Under the pieces are notes generated by a model. The model saw only the letters and a program-made list of their open reading frames with translations. It did not search any database and had not been told where the DNA came from. Shown here piece after piece: positions 20,470 to 31,229 of a stretch of DNA of 64,000 nt (the stretch's first letter is position 1; the number at the start of each line of letters is the position of its first letter). The DNA lies in contig CM059186.1 of the NCBI GenBank assembly GCA_030323885.1, positions 148,243,810-148,307,809 on the forward strand, read 5' to 3'. Source of the stretch: Branchipolynoe longqiensis (lineage: Eukaryota > Annelida > Polychaeta > Phyllodocida > Polynoidae). The translations under genes and the position numbers were made by a program.

Positions 20470-20888
20470 CGGGGGAGGGAGAGGGGGGAGGAGGGGGAGG
20501 GGAGGGAGGAGGGGAATTAAAAAAAAGTCTTCACATCCGCATCGGACTCATATTGTCTGGCAGTGCGGAGGACATTTCCGACGACAAGTAGTCGGTGGCA
20601 CGTGTAAAAATAAAATAACGGATGGACCTTGAGTAAGTCCGAAATCGCTTCGCCCTAATGGGCATTTTAGTCGGGCTAATACTAAATGGGTTGAGACAGT
20701 GAATGCTTTTAAAGGCTGCAACATTGCACCCATGACCAGAGATGCATTAGGCACTACTTTATGCTTTGGCGGGAAGACTGTTTGCGCCGGCGGTCTATAT
20801 CAATCACTTCCCGCCGGTTTTCCCGGATTAAACTCCATTTTTGTCATGCGCACAGACTTTAGAACATCCGCACCTTTTAGCATTAGGC
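20470..20888. other. Short purine tract then single-copy DNA
   Basis: GGGAGG text at 20470-20520; the remainder has open frames on both strands but no recognisable product. Confidence 0.45.
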
Positions 20889-21220
20889 GGGTGGGTGAGG
20901 AGGCGATGAGGAGAGGGAGGAGGAGGAGGGGAGGGAGGAGGAGGGGAGGGGCGGAAGGGGAGGTGTGGGAGAAGGGGGAGGAGGGGGAGGAGGGGGAGGG
21001 GGGAGGAGAGGTTGGAGAGGGGAGAGGGAGGAGGGGGAGGAGGGGAGGGGGAGGGGAAGAGGGAGGAGTGGGAATGGCGAGGGGACGGGAGGATGGGGCG
21101 GGGAGACGGGAGGAGGGGGGGGGGGAGGTGGAGAAGTGGGAACCGGGGGAGGGGAGGAAGGGGAGTAGGGGGAGTCGGGGGGGGGGGGAGGAGAGGCGGG
21201 AAAAGGGGAGTGAGTGGGCA
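20889..21220 (+). repeat. GGA/GGGGAG purine tract
   Basis: Homopurine on the plus strand for about 330 bp, with many runs of three to eight G, so it is G-quadruplex-prone. Confidence 0.92.
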
Positions 21221-21376
21221 TCTTCAGAGTTTAAAACAAGCGTCTACAATACGCGGATCAATTGGTTGGATTTGATTTACTCTACTTGAAATGCATTACA
21301 TCCAGAGCTCTTTATGTGTATTGACAACTTCGATTCATGATGTATCCGATACAAGTAGATTCCCATGATCACCTTA

Positions 21377-21404
21377 TATATGTTCCCCCCCCCCCCCCCC
21401 CCCC
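21377..21404. repeat. Poly-C run of about 27
   Basis: Uninterrupted C run; length may be unreliable in assembly. Confidence 0.9.
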
Positions 21405-21844
21405 TCCAGTTTAAATATAAGATAGGAGGTGGGAAACTAGCTGATATGAATGAAGGATATTCCAACGCAAGCACATTCCAATCGAATCAATGCCCACACA
21501 AAGGAGTGAGTAACTTAACATTTAAAACCATAGATAAATAACAGCAATGTGACTTGCATAGAATGCTATATGTGTACTTTATTTATATTCATATAATGTA
21601 ATACTATATGTGTATTAATACTATTATATTACATTATGAATTGAGGTCTCTTTTGGATACAGTGTAGTGCTGCATTTAATATGTCTCTAAATTGTGTACG
21701 TAAACATATTGCAGTTAATTTATGTGCCTTACATGCTTGATTATATACGTCCATACTATAAACATAAAACTCATAATTCAATTATGTATAGATATATATG
21801 CTGTATAACTATAAGCTGTAGGTGTAGAGTGCTCAACTCTGGCG
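21405..21844. other. AT-rich single-copy stretch
   Basis: Nothing recognised. Confidence 0.5.
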
Positions 21845-21923
21845 TAGTTCCTCTTGCCAGAGATTACAACTCTTACCCACTATCATGTCTTGTGTTTTTC
21901 TTATTATGTAGGACAACTATTAT
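21845..21923. repeat. 79-bp direct repeat, copy 1
   Basis: TAGTTCCTCTTGCCAGAGAT to GGACAACTATTATAT recurs almost unchanged at 22163-22241. Confidence 0.85.
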
Positions 21924-22162
21924 ATGCTGTATAAGCCATTATCCAAGTATAATATTAATAACGCCAGAAGCTTCCATCTTCTCCCCAGCCTATCTTCTCT
22001 TCCCCCAGTCATCTACTGGTGGAGCCTCCTTAACCTTCAAACTTCCATCCTATTCTCACTCAGATCCGTTGGGAGGCGCCACACGTCGGTGCAGCCACCA
22101 CTGCCCCTCCCCCCTACATACACTCACTGTACCGCCGGATTTTTCTTTTTAGGTAAGGGGAA
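21924..22162 (+). repeat. Family C dispersed repeat between direct repeats
   Basis: Begins GCTGTATAAGCCATTATCCA and AGTATAATATTAATAACGCC, has AGAAGCTTCCATCTTCTCCC (compare AAGCTTCCACCTGCTCCTCA at 8942) and GGAGGCGCCACACG. Confidence 0.55.
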
Positions 22163-22241
22163 TAGTTCCTCTTGCCAGAGATTACAACTCTTACCAACTA
22201 ACATGTCTTGTGTCTTTCTTATTATGTAGGACAACTATTAT
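22163..22241. repeat. 79-bp direct repeat, copy 2
   Basis: Second copy of 21845-21923. Confidence 0.85.
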
Positions 22242-22522
22242 ATATATACTCAGTGTGCGTGTATATAATATATATGTGTATTATTATTAAATATCAGAAT
22301 GGTATTGACCGCAATCGGCGAATCTGACTACTCGCCCGTGGCGCCAGTGGCTAAAGCAAGAACTAATATGGTTATAGTTAATTATGCATCACTTGTGTAT
22401 GGAACTGTATGGGGGAAATGTCCTTGTTTATACTCTCATAATGTCATGATAAAACAATTAAACATTACATAGATTACATAAGGCACGTGAATCAATTCAA
22501 ACATTTTAAAATACATCATTTA
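22242..22522. other. Single-copy stretch
   Basis: Nothing recognised. Confidence 0.45.
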
Positions 22523-22935
22523 GACAGCGCGAGAGTGAGAACGCGAGAGTGAGAGCGCGAGAGAGTGAGTGGGGATATATAATGAGAGAATGAGGGAATG
22601 AGAGAGTGAGAGAGCTAGAGAGCAAGAGAGAGTGAGAGAGCGAGAGACTGATATAGAGTAAGCGAGAGAGCGAGAGCGCGTGAGAGAGCGAGAGAGAGTG
22701 AGAGAGACTGAGAGAGTGTGAGAGAGTGTGAGAGTGAGAGAAAGCAAGAGAGTGCGAGAGAGATCGAGAGAGAGCAAGAGAGAGCAAGAGAGAGCGAGAG
22801 AGCAAGAGAGAGCAAGATAGAGCAAGAGAGAGCAAGATAGAGCAAGAGCGAGATAGAGCGAGAGAGTGAGCAAGAGCAAGAGAGCGAGCGAGAGCAAAAG
22901 AGAGCGAAAGAGAGAAACCGAAAGAGAGTGAGAGA
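22523..22935 (+). repeat. GAGAGAGC/GAGAGT purine-rich repeat
   Basis: Irregular AGAGAGCAAG, AGAGAGTGAG units, purines on the plus strand; Leu/Ser-rich minus-strand frames are artefacts. Confidence 0.93.
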
Positions 22936-23470
22936 GCAACAAGATAATTAAATGCAGCACCATACTGTAGAAATCCGCACCCATATGGGACTCCCTAATT
23001 CGTGATACCTCGACGCGGGTCAAGGATATCGGATGTGCACGCCAACTAGCATCTGAGTCGGGCCTTGAAATGAAAACTGTCAAAGAAACACCCCAAATTG
23101 CCATCGACGAGCACCTGATGATGCGTTCTAAGTGATTTAACCTTTCGGGCCCTTGACAGCTTGTTATAGCCGGGCGGCGGCATACGGCAACGATCAGCGG
23201 CTGCCGGTTGTAACCCACCACCCTCACCGGCCCGCTCCTCCCAAAGACACCCCACCCCGCCCCAGAGGCCCCTGTAAGGCTATGCCGCAAAGTGATCAAA
23301 GCGGGAGTGGCGGCTTCAAAGCCGTCCCGGCGCCTGGTTATTTACCCTAGCTCACCCGGACTCTGCCGGCCATGCGCCGGTCAAAGTCTCCCCGCTCCTC
23401 CCTGACTCCTTCTGCCGTGCGCCGGTCAAATTACCCCCCCCCCCCCGACTCCCCAGACTCCCCAGACCGT
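22936..23470. other. GC-rich single-copy block with a short tandem duplication
   Basis: The minus strand is open from 23299 to about 22935 in one frame, but no domain is recognised. At 23355-23435 a segment with CTGCCGGCCATGCGCCGGTC is imperfectly repeated; a C run follows at 23436-23448. Confidence 0.4.
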
Positions 23471-23696
23471 GTGCCGTACTTTTTTGTTGTTTAATTACCA
23501 AAATAGTTGTATAGTAATATTTCAAGTGTTTGTAAATGCAGCAAATCTGCTTCAACATCCACTTCAGCGTTGTGTGTGTGTTAAACCAAATATATATCAA
23601 TCATTTCTCAATAGTGAGAATTCTGAGGGAAGGATTAGTAGGATTGGTATGTTCATACTCACATAATATACTATATATATACTATATATATATATA

Positions 23697-23860
23697 TATG
23701 TGATGTATAACGAATTATGCAAGTATAAAGATACGTAAAGGTTAATTATTACTTTATTGTTATACTCCGTAAGACAAACACTGTACGGGTGGCTCCACCT
23801 ACCCTCCTCACCTCCACCGGATGTAAACCAGTGTCAGTCGCACCGGAGCTTGTCACAATA
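23697..23860 (+). repeat. Family C dispersed repeat
   Basis: Preceded by (TA)n; core GTGATGTATAACGAATTATG then CAAGTATAAAG, followed by GGGTGGCTCCACCTACCC. Confidence 0.65.
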
Positions 23861-24543
23861 TTCTTTTACAATTATATATGTATGTGTGATATATAATGGT
23901 TTGGATAGTGAACATACATGTATGATATGCACGAATGACAATGGGAACGCCCGTAGTTAAGGTCGGGGCCGAAGGTGGCGCCACCAGTACCAGTATGTAG
24001 GATAGGAGGTGAATACATCGAGGATAATGGTTGGTAGATAATGAAATAGAACAATAATAATAATAATAATAATAATAATTCGCTTCCGCTCCTTTATACT
24101 CGCATAATGCTTATACACCACATATGATATCATCACATATAAATTATAATATATATATGCATAAACCTATGCAGGTATATACACCGTGGTATAAATATAT
24201 ATATATACATATACATATGTATATATATATTAATATATATATATATCCACATATATACATTCGCCACCCGCTTGCGTTCAGGCCCTAATGATTACCGTGC
24301 CCATTGTGCTAACCTCGGCTTGGGTATGGAATACACATGTAAGTCAATATTTGCGATTTGGCAGCGGTACAGGCCCCGGGGCCCTAACCAAACACGGCTC
24401 CCACGTTGGCCAAACACCTCGTGAGTGCGGCGCTCTACTCCGTCCATACACTCATCATTCCTGCGCACGCACCCTCCTTTCTATATCTGTCCTATTTATC
24501 TCTCCATATTATTTACCTATATATATATTATATATACACCGAA

Positions 24544-24576
<33 letters not shown>

Positions 24577-24636
24577 AGCAGACAGAGAAGGGAGTTTCTA
24601 CCCCCCCCCCCCTCCCCCATCAAGAAATTATGTATG
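23861..24636. other. AT-rich DNA with microsatellites and an inverted family C core
   Basis: (AAT)n at 24051-24079; an inverse family C core (CTTTATACTCGCATAATGCT) at 24090; (TA)n at 24195-24250; TATA and GA runs at 24545-24580; C run at 24601-24612. A possible 60-bp exon near 24281 was considered and rejected. Confidence 0.5.
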
Positions 24637-24799
24637 CAGTAAAACCTCCACAGATCGAACACTCCCCTATATCGATCGCTTTATTTGGGTCCCAAGAATA
24701 CCATTGTAAGGATATCCTAACTCTCTAAAATGAACCACTTCCCTAAATGGACCACTTAAAGTCGGCCCCAAGATCGGTCGATTTAGAGAGGTTTTACTG
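24637..24799 (-). mobile_element. pogo/Tigger-like MITE
   Basis: CAGTAAAACCTCCACAGATC to GAGAGGTTTTACTG, reverse to the 5116 copy; GCTTTATTTGGGTCCCAAGA landmark present. Confidence 0.85.
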
Positions 24800-24940
24800 T
24801 GTATATATATATATATATTAAAACTTCCAAAAGCGAGTGGAGTGTTCACGCCCTGCGCAGGGGGTTAATAGAGTGCTGCATTGCCAGTGTGTTTAGGTTG
24901 GGGGGGGGGGGGGGGGAGTAGTAGACAACAACAGGGCTAA

Positions 24941-27058
24941 TGTAGCAGTCACACTACGACGACAAGCGGCGACGACAGCCCAGCGACTTGGATTTTGTGA
25001 AAACCCGACGACATATGCAAATTCGGGCCAAGTTGGACGACAGTGCCACGACAGTGCCGCGACAGTGCCGCGACAGTGCCGCGACAGTGCCGCGACAGTG
25101 CCGCGACAGTGGCCCCGGAGCAGTTTCCATGAGAAATATGAAAAACACAAACAAACACACACAACACACACAAACACAACACAAAACACACACACACAAC
25201 ACAACAAACACACCACAAACAAAAACACACACAACACAAACACACACACAGACACACACAGACACAACAGAGACACAAACACACACAACACAAGACACAC
25301 CACTACACACACAGACACACATGAAGCAGTTTCCATGAGAAATATGAAGAATGGGACGGTGCAAACATAGCTCAGTTTAGCTTGCTTTGAGGGATGTTAG
25401 GACCGTCCCAAATATGAAGACTGCTTCCTAACAGGTCCGCCGCATAAACCTCTGTGTTGTGTCTGTGTGTGTGTGTCTCTGTATTGTGTCTCTGTGTTAC
25501 TGTGTGTGTCTCTGTGTCTGTCTGTGTGTATATGTGTCTGTGTGTGTCTCTTTGTCAGAGACACAGAGACACAGACATAGAGACACAGAGACACAGTCAC
25601 ACACACAGAGACACACACAGAGACACACACAGAGACACGGAGACACAGACACACACATAGAGACACACACACAGACACATAGTCACACACACTTTTTATA
25701 TACTTTTTACGCGTATATGGAATCCTAGCTTTAGACTATGCGGCGGACCTGTTAGGAAGCAGTCTTCAGGAGAAATATGAAGAATGGGACGGTGCAAACA
25801 TGTAGGTTTATGCAGCGGACACAGACACACAGACACACAGACACACAGACACACAGACACACAGACAGAGACTCAGAGACACAACACACAGACTGGTATG
25901 GTATGGGGTGTTCGTAACCTTACGACGGTTACCGGTTGCAGGACTGCAACATTTATAGAGAGGCTCCGATAAATCGGCCCAGTCTTTGGTTAAGACATGT
26001 CTTCTGCGGGGTGAAGTGGTCTCAGAGGAAGTGTTGTGAAGGCTGGGGACATCCTTCAAGACGTGGTGACGACGGGGCGCCGGGTGGCAGCGGATCTCTC
26101 CGTGCCGTCTGTTTGTAGTAATCTGTATGGTGTCTGTAGTGGAGCACTTGTATCCGGTCAGCAGGGGTCTGAGGAAGGCGGGCAAAGGTGGGAGCAGCGG
26201 TCGTTCCAGCAACAAGAACCAGTCAGAGAAATGGAAAAAAGGTCAAGAGCCCCCCCCAAGAACACAACAACCCTGGTTAGGGGAAGAAGTGAGCCTGGGA
26301 GAAATCGAATGGGCAGATCTAGGAAAGAGAAATGAGGAGAGTTGAGTCAAAGGCCCGTGCCTATCTGCCCTATGGTAACCAACCGGCGAGCCATAGACAC
26401 GGACAGAGTAAGGGTAGAAAGTGAAAATGCCGGCAGGCACCCCCTCCTGGAACTCTTTTCAGACATATCAAGGAGGTGTCCGGCCGGCGGAGAGGTGATA
26501 GAGAGAGGTGTGGACGAGGTGCGGTCCGGATAGCAAGTGATGCGGCGGACCTGTGAGGAAGCAGTCTCCATATGAAGAAATGGGACGGTACAAACATGCC
26601 TGTTAGACTATGCGGCGGACCTGTGAGGAAGCAGTCTCCATATGATATATGAAGAAATGGGACGGTACAAACATGTGTGTTTTTAGACTATGCGGCGGAC
26701 CTGTTAGGAAGCAGTCTCCATATGATTTATGAAGAAATGGGATGGTACAAACATGTGTGTTAGAAGCGACGACAGCTTAACGACAAAGACGACAGCTTAA
26801 CGACAAAGACAACACCGTAACGACACCATAGCAACACCGTAGCGACAGCCGAACGACATCGGCTGTCGTCGAACTTTTTCAACATGTCCAAAAAGCCGAC
26901 GACAACCCGGCGACAGTCGAGAAACTGGAGCTGTCGCGGAGGTGTTGCGGCGACATCCGAACGACAGCCGAGCGACAGCCGAGCGACAGCCGACGACAGA
27001 GCAAAATGACAAGTCATTGGACTGTCGTCGGCCTTGTCGTCATAGTGTGACAGCCACA
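24941..27058. mobile_element. 2.1-kb inverted-repeat element with TAA target duplication (Harbinger-like)
   Basis: TAA at 24938-24940 and 27059-27061 flank left end TGTAGCAGTCACACTACGAC and right end, the inverse of TGTGGCTGTCACACTATGAC. Both continue with GACAAG and a GACGACAG-rich zone. The interior holds a ~11-bp tandem (CGACAGTGCCG, about seven units, 25030-25105), CA-rich tracts (25135-25330, 25455-25690, 25810-25885), and a repeated block ATGCGGCGGACCTGT...GGGACGGTACAAACATG. That block occurs at 25738, 26541, 26610 and 26690, and inverted at 25400-25445. The 26036-26345 frames show no transposase signature, so it appears non-autonomous. Confidence 0.75.
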
Positions 27059-27098
27059 TAAAGGGTTTATCACAATCCATATATCTATAATATATATG

Positions 27099-27277
27099 CA
27101 GTAAAACCTACCTAAATCGACCAACCAATAGGACCGACTTTAAGTGGTCCATTTAGGGAGGTGGTCCATTTTCGGAGTTAGAATATCCATACAATGGTAT
27201 TGTTGTGACTCAAATAAAGCAATCGACATAGGGTAGTGATCTATCTGTGGAGCTGGTCGGTTAGAGGGGTTTTACTG
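27099..27277 (+). mobile_element. pogo/Tigger-like MITE
   Basis: CAGTAAAACCTACCTAAATC to GAGGGGTTTTACTG; interior landmarks present. Confidence 0.85.
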
Positions 27278-27283
27278 TATATT

Positions 27284-27474
27284 CAGTCAAACCTAACCGA
27301 CAACCTCCACAGATCGACCACTCCCCTCTATCGATTGCTTTATTTGGGTCCCAAACGATCGCCCTTACAATACCATTGTAACAATTTTTTAATACTACCT
27401 AAACTGACTATACCTCCATAAATGAACCATTTAAAGTCGGTGCCATGGTCGGTAGATGTAGAGAGGTCTTATTG
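27284..27474 (-). mobile_element. pogo/Tigger-like MITE, opposite orientation
   Basis: CAGTCAAACCTAACCGACAA to GAGAGGTCTTATTG. It sits 6 bp after the preceding copy in opposite orientation. Confidence 0.8.
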
Positions 27475-28014
27475 TATATACATGGTCGACCTCCCAGAGG
27501 GGAGGTACTGAGGAACAGTCATGGTCATCCATGGTGGAGCCTTGATGCCAACACGAACGTGGGGCCTCGCCAAGGCCATTTGGGTTGGCGGGTATTTATA
27601 TCGGACTTCAGTGTGTGTATATATTTGGGGGGTACACGCCTGCCTCCACTACCGTGATTCAGTAGGTAATTCGAGAGGAGTGCATGGAGGGATGCAGCGC
27701 ATGGGATATAATAAAGTCAGGCGGAGATATTCTTGTTGTTAATGTTATTATTGTTTTATTTTCACTTTTTAAGGTTTGTAGAGATGGGACTGTTTGTCTG
27801 GTGACGATGAGGAATGTTTGTTCATGCATGGTAAAGACGGGTATACCATTGTGTATACTATAAGATAGGTGTGTTGTGGGAGTTCTTCATATTTTTACCC
27901 CCGCCTCTGTCCTCCCAACAAAAATATCTTTTAAAAACTTCCCCCATTTAGATTTGTCCAGGGCACAGGACGACGTACATCACATTTCTACCTGCTTAGT
28001 GATTACATACACGC
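27475..28014. other. Single-copy stretch
   Basis: Nothing recognised; no splice-bounded frame found. Confidence 0.45.
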
Positions 28015-28017
28015 TTA

Positions 28018-28843
28018 AGCCCCAGTCAGACCTCACCGGATTGAGGAACCAGATAGAAAATGGACACTGTCCGGTGAAATACGGCAATCTACAGTTTATA
28101 TACGGTTGGCATCCGGTGTGTCCGTTATCTGTCCGGTGGTGTCCGGTACAAGTTTTGAACATGCACAAAACTTGTACCGGACACCGCCAGACTGAAGTGT
28201 ACGGTTGGAGTATGTTTAAGTCCGTTTAGTCCATTTTGTCCATTTCATGTCCATTACTCATCCGTTAGGTGTCCGGTTTGTATCCTGAAGAGTCCGTTGA
28301 CGGTGTTAGGGGAATTCGGTCCGGGGGGCAGCACACACCACTCACCACATACCACACACCACACACCACACCCAACACTCCACTCACCACACACACACCA
28401 CCCCACATCCCACTCACCACACACCACCACCCCACACAACACTCACCACACACCCCATACACACCACTCACCACACACCCCACCCCACACCCCACTCACC
28501 ACACACCACACATCACACACACTACACACACCACTCACCACACACCACACCCCACTCACACCACATACCACACACCACATACCACTCACCACACACACCA
28601 CTCACCACACACCACACAGTGACTATTCTTAATATGTTCCGTCCGTCCGTTTGACATTCGGTTGTTGTCCGGTTATCGTCCAGTTATCGTCTGGTGGCTA
28701 TTCGTTAATGTACGTTCCTTGTCCATTTAGCATTCATTTCATCTGGTACATTTCGGTACATTTTGACACCGGACACCAACGCACTAGACAATTCTTTGTC
28801 CGGTGGTGTCTGGTACTCAGTCCGGTAAGGTCTGACTGGGCCT
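28018..28843. mobile_element. 826-bp MITE with TTA target duplication
   Basis: TTA at 28015-28017 and 28844-28846 flank AGCCCCAGTCAGACCTCACC and the inverse of AGGCCCAGTCAGACCTTACC. The interior is dominated by CCGGTGTCCG and GTCCGTT words. It contains a strong hairpin at 28138-28184 and a CACACCACTCAC simple repeat at 28330-28618. A second, interrupted copy starts at 40158. Confidence 0.8.
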
Positions 28844-28871
28844 TTACTGTTGCTGGTAATATCTTTAGGAT

Positions 28872-29216
28872 TTTTGGTTGTTGGTTGGTTGTTGGAGTTT
28901 AAGGTTCTGGCAACATCTCAGGTCATATCAGGATGGGTACTGACTTGTGACAGTGCGCACTCATGGTAACTTTATAGCACTGCCCCACTGTGATACCAGA
29001 CCACCAGTACCATGACCTGATATCCCACTCAGTCACATTATCCTGACAATGAGCCAACCAGTCCTTGCTCTATCCTAATAATGCCGAGCACCTGGCTAGG
29101 AAGCTACAACTAAGTATCAATTTTTAAGTGATTGGTTTGACTTGACCAGTGTTCGAATCCCACGATCTACCAAAACGGGAGACGCACGCTCAACTCATTC
29201 GGTCATCCCATCTAGT
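28872..29216 (-). mobile_element. SINE-A copy, long-head type
   Basis: Complete body. The head contains ACGATCTACCAAAACGGGAG and, on the minus strand, a box-A-like GACCGAATGAGTTGAGCG. Confidence 0.9.
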
Positions 29217-29282
29217 AAAACTTTATAGTGCTGCCCCATTAATTGTGGTTGGGTCGAATACCAAAATAACATATCTCCCCTC

Positions 29283-29337
29283 CACAATGCGGCTGAAATA
29301 ACCTTATATGTTGCCAGGATGTAAAACCTCAACAAAC
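29283..29337 (+). mobile_element. SINE-A tail fragment
   Basis: ACCTTATATGTTGCCAGGAT then GTAAAACCTCAACAAACA, plus sense. Confidence 0.7.
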
Positions 29338-29799
29338 AGTGCGGAGGCCACCTAGCGGCGTAAGTTGTCCACAAACAGCAATTACACGCCGCGGGTGCAT
29401 GCATAGATCACTGCGCCTTGCCACACATCTGGAGCGGATAGCATCACCTGTACAGGGGTGGGTGTGGGTGTGGGTGTGGGGGCGGTGTGAGGGACTGAAG
29501 GGGTGTGGCGGAGGTACTCCCTCCTGTACCTAGTTCAGGGGGTGAGAAAACACTTCAGCGGTTCTAACAGCTGGTGTGCATCTGAACCGGTCCATTCTGT
29601 GAATACCCCAGCCTCATCCCAGCATCACTGTCCCGCGCCTCCATGTCGGAGAACCGACTCCCTCAGTACTCCACCCCACCCCATCCACACACACACGCGC
29701 GCGCACACACATACACGTTTCCCTCCTGGATCCTTATATTCCACCCATCGCGCCACCATCTCCACATCAACTGCCAAAGCAACAGCCACAACAACAGTC
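29338..29799. other. Single-copy stretch with short repeats
   Basis: GGGTGT units at 29456-29485 and CACACACGCGCG text at 29688-29715; no gene recognised. Confidence 0.45.
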
Positions 29800-30152
29800 A
29801 TAGCCGGACCAGTCGAATGAGTTGAGTGTCCATCTCACGTTTTGGTAGATCGTGGGATTCGAACACACGGGTTCGAACCCTGGTCGAGTCGAAGCAATGA
29901 CTTACAAATTGATACTTGTCGCTTCCTAGCCAGGCACTCGGCATCATTAGGATAGGGCAAGGACTGGTGAGCTCAGTGGCAGGATAAATGTGACTGAGTT
30001 TGATATCAGGACATGGTGCTGGCGGTCTGGTCTTCCAATCAGACATCACTATAAAGTCGCTATGGGTGTTCACTGTCACAAGTCGGTACCCATCATGGTA
30101 TGACCTTAGATGTTGCCAGGAGGTAAAACTCCAACAACCAACCAACCAACAG
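29800..30152 (+). mobile_element. SINE-A copy, long-head type, plus sense
   Basis: Head CGGACCAGTCGAATGAGTTG with TTTTGGTAGATCGTGGGATT, body, and a tail CCAGGAGGTAAAACTCCAAC ending in (CAAC)n. Confidence 0.9.
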
Positions 30153-30236
30153 TCACAGCCACAGCAACACGGCCACATCCACAGTCACAACCACAACCAC
30201 AGCCACAATCATAGTCACAGCCACAACCACATTCTT
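30153..30236. repeat. CCACAA/CCACAG hexanucleotide repeat
   Basis: About 14 degenerate hexamers directly after the SINE-A tail. Confidence 0.85.
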
Positions 30237-30286
30237 GCCTCCCCACCCTGCCCCAGCTCCAACTTCCCTACAGAAAGATGACCAGG

Positions 30287-30595
30287 GCCGCATTCAGGGT
30301 CCGTCTCGGAGGCGCCGCGGAGATGTCTTGGCGATGCTTTTTCACCTATTTGCGTTCAGAGTGCGTCTCGGCGACGTCTCGGAGATGCCTCCCTTTTCAG
30401 ACTGGAGATGAAAAGCACCTAAAAAATGGCCGCCGTATTCAGTGGTTTCAGCTAATCACAGCGCAGCTTTTCCATTGCAAATGGCCGCTCCCTATGGAGG
30501 CAGCCATTTTCGAGACAACAAACTGCTTTTGCCGTTCAGACTAGTGTGACGTCACGGCCATCTCTGAGGTGCCTCCGAGACGGACCCTGAACGCG
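30287..30595. mobile_element. MITE with 7-bp target duplication GACCAGG
   Basis: GACCAGG at 30280-30286 and 30596-30602 flank ends CATTCAGGGTCCGTCTCGGA and the inverse of CGTTCAGGGTCCGTCTCGGA. Inner segments TCGGCGACGTCTCGGAGATG repeat the end motif. A perfect TGACGTCA palindrome (CRE-type) lies at 30547-30554. A decayed 8- or 9-bp duplication would suit hAT or Mutator; unresolved. Confidence 0.75.
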
Positions 30596-30602
30596 GACCA
30601 GG

Positions 30603-30819
30603 TGCGTAAACAAGTAGTGGTTCACGCTCATCACGCCATGTCACATGACTACCTGTCATGCATCTGTCTGCGCCGGTCTCCTCCAACCACCACTTCACAC
30701 ACCACACATCAACACACACACCTCCAGCTGCCTCGATCTCCCTGCCCGATGCTCCACACCTATAATCCCACGCCAGGCTTTGATCATCATAACCCGACCG
30801 GATGCGCCATCAGGGCCGG
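30603..30819. other. Single-copy stretch
   Basis: Nothing recognised. Confidence 0.4.
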
Positions 30820-31187
30820 TGTCGGGTAGGCACCAATCCGAGTCTGTGATCCCCTATTGTCGCCCACCCACCAACCCACCCAAACACACCGCCCACACAG
30901 ACAGACGCGCCCAGAAGGAGGAGGCGTGATCTAATGCCTGGCGGACACCGATCGATATCCCGGGGATGAAGTCAACCCATCCCCTCCAAAACCAACTGAT
31001 CAAGAATCGGAGTCGGGAAGGCACCAATGCGAGTCTGTGATCCCCTATTGTCGCCCACCCACCAACCCACCCAAACACACCGCACACACAGACAGACGCA
31101 CGCAGAGGGAGGAGGCATGCTCTATCTAATGCCTGCCGGACATCAATCGACATCGAAGGGATGAAGCCACCCAATCCCCTCCAAACA
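30820..31187. repeat. Tandem duplication, ~191-bp unit, two copies
   Basis: GGCACCAATSCGAGTCTGTG, CCCCTATTGTCGCCCACCCA and CACACAGACAGACGC recur 191 bp apart with about 90% identity by eye. Confidence 0.88.
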
Positions 31188-31229
31188 CGAGAAAGCCGCT
31201 TCTACTTCTAGGTTACAAGCGGCATTTAA

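Noticed and set aside
22520..23299. 259-codon minus frame
   Set aside because: The C-terminal half is GAGA repeat; the N-terminal half has no recognised domain and a second frame is equally open.
24281..24339. Possible exon (ALMITVPIVLTSAWVWNTH) between GCGTTCAG and GTAAGT
   Set aside because: The acceptor lacks a good pyrimidine tract and the peptide is unrecognised; too short to support.
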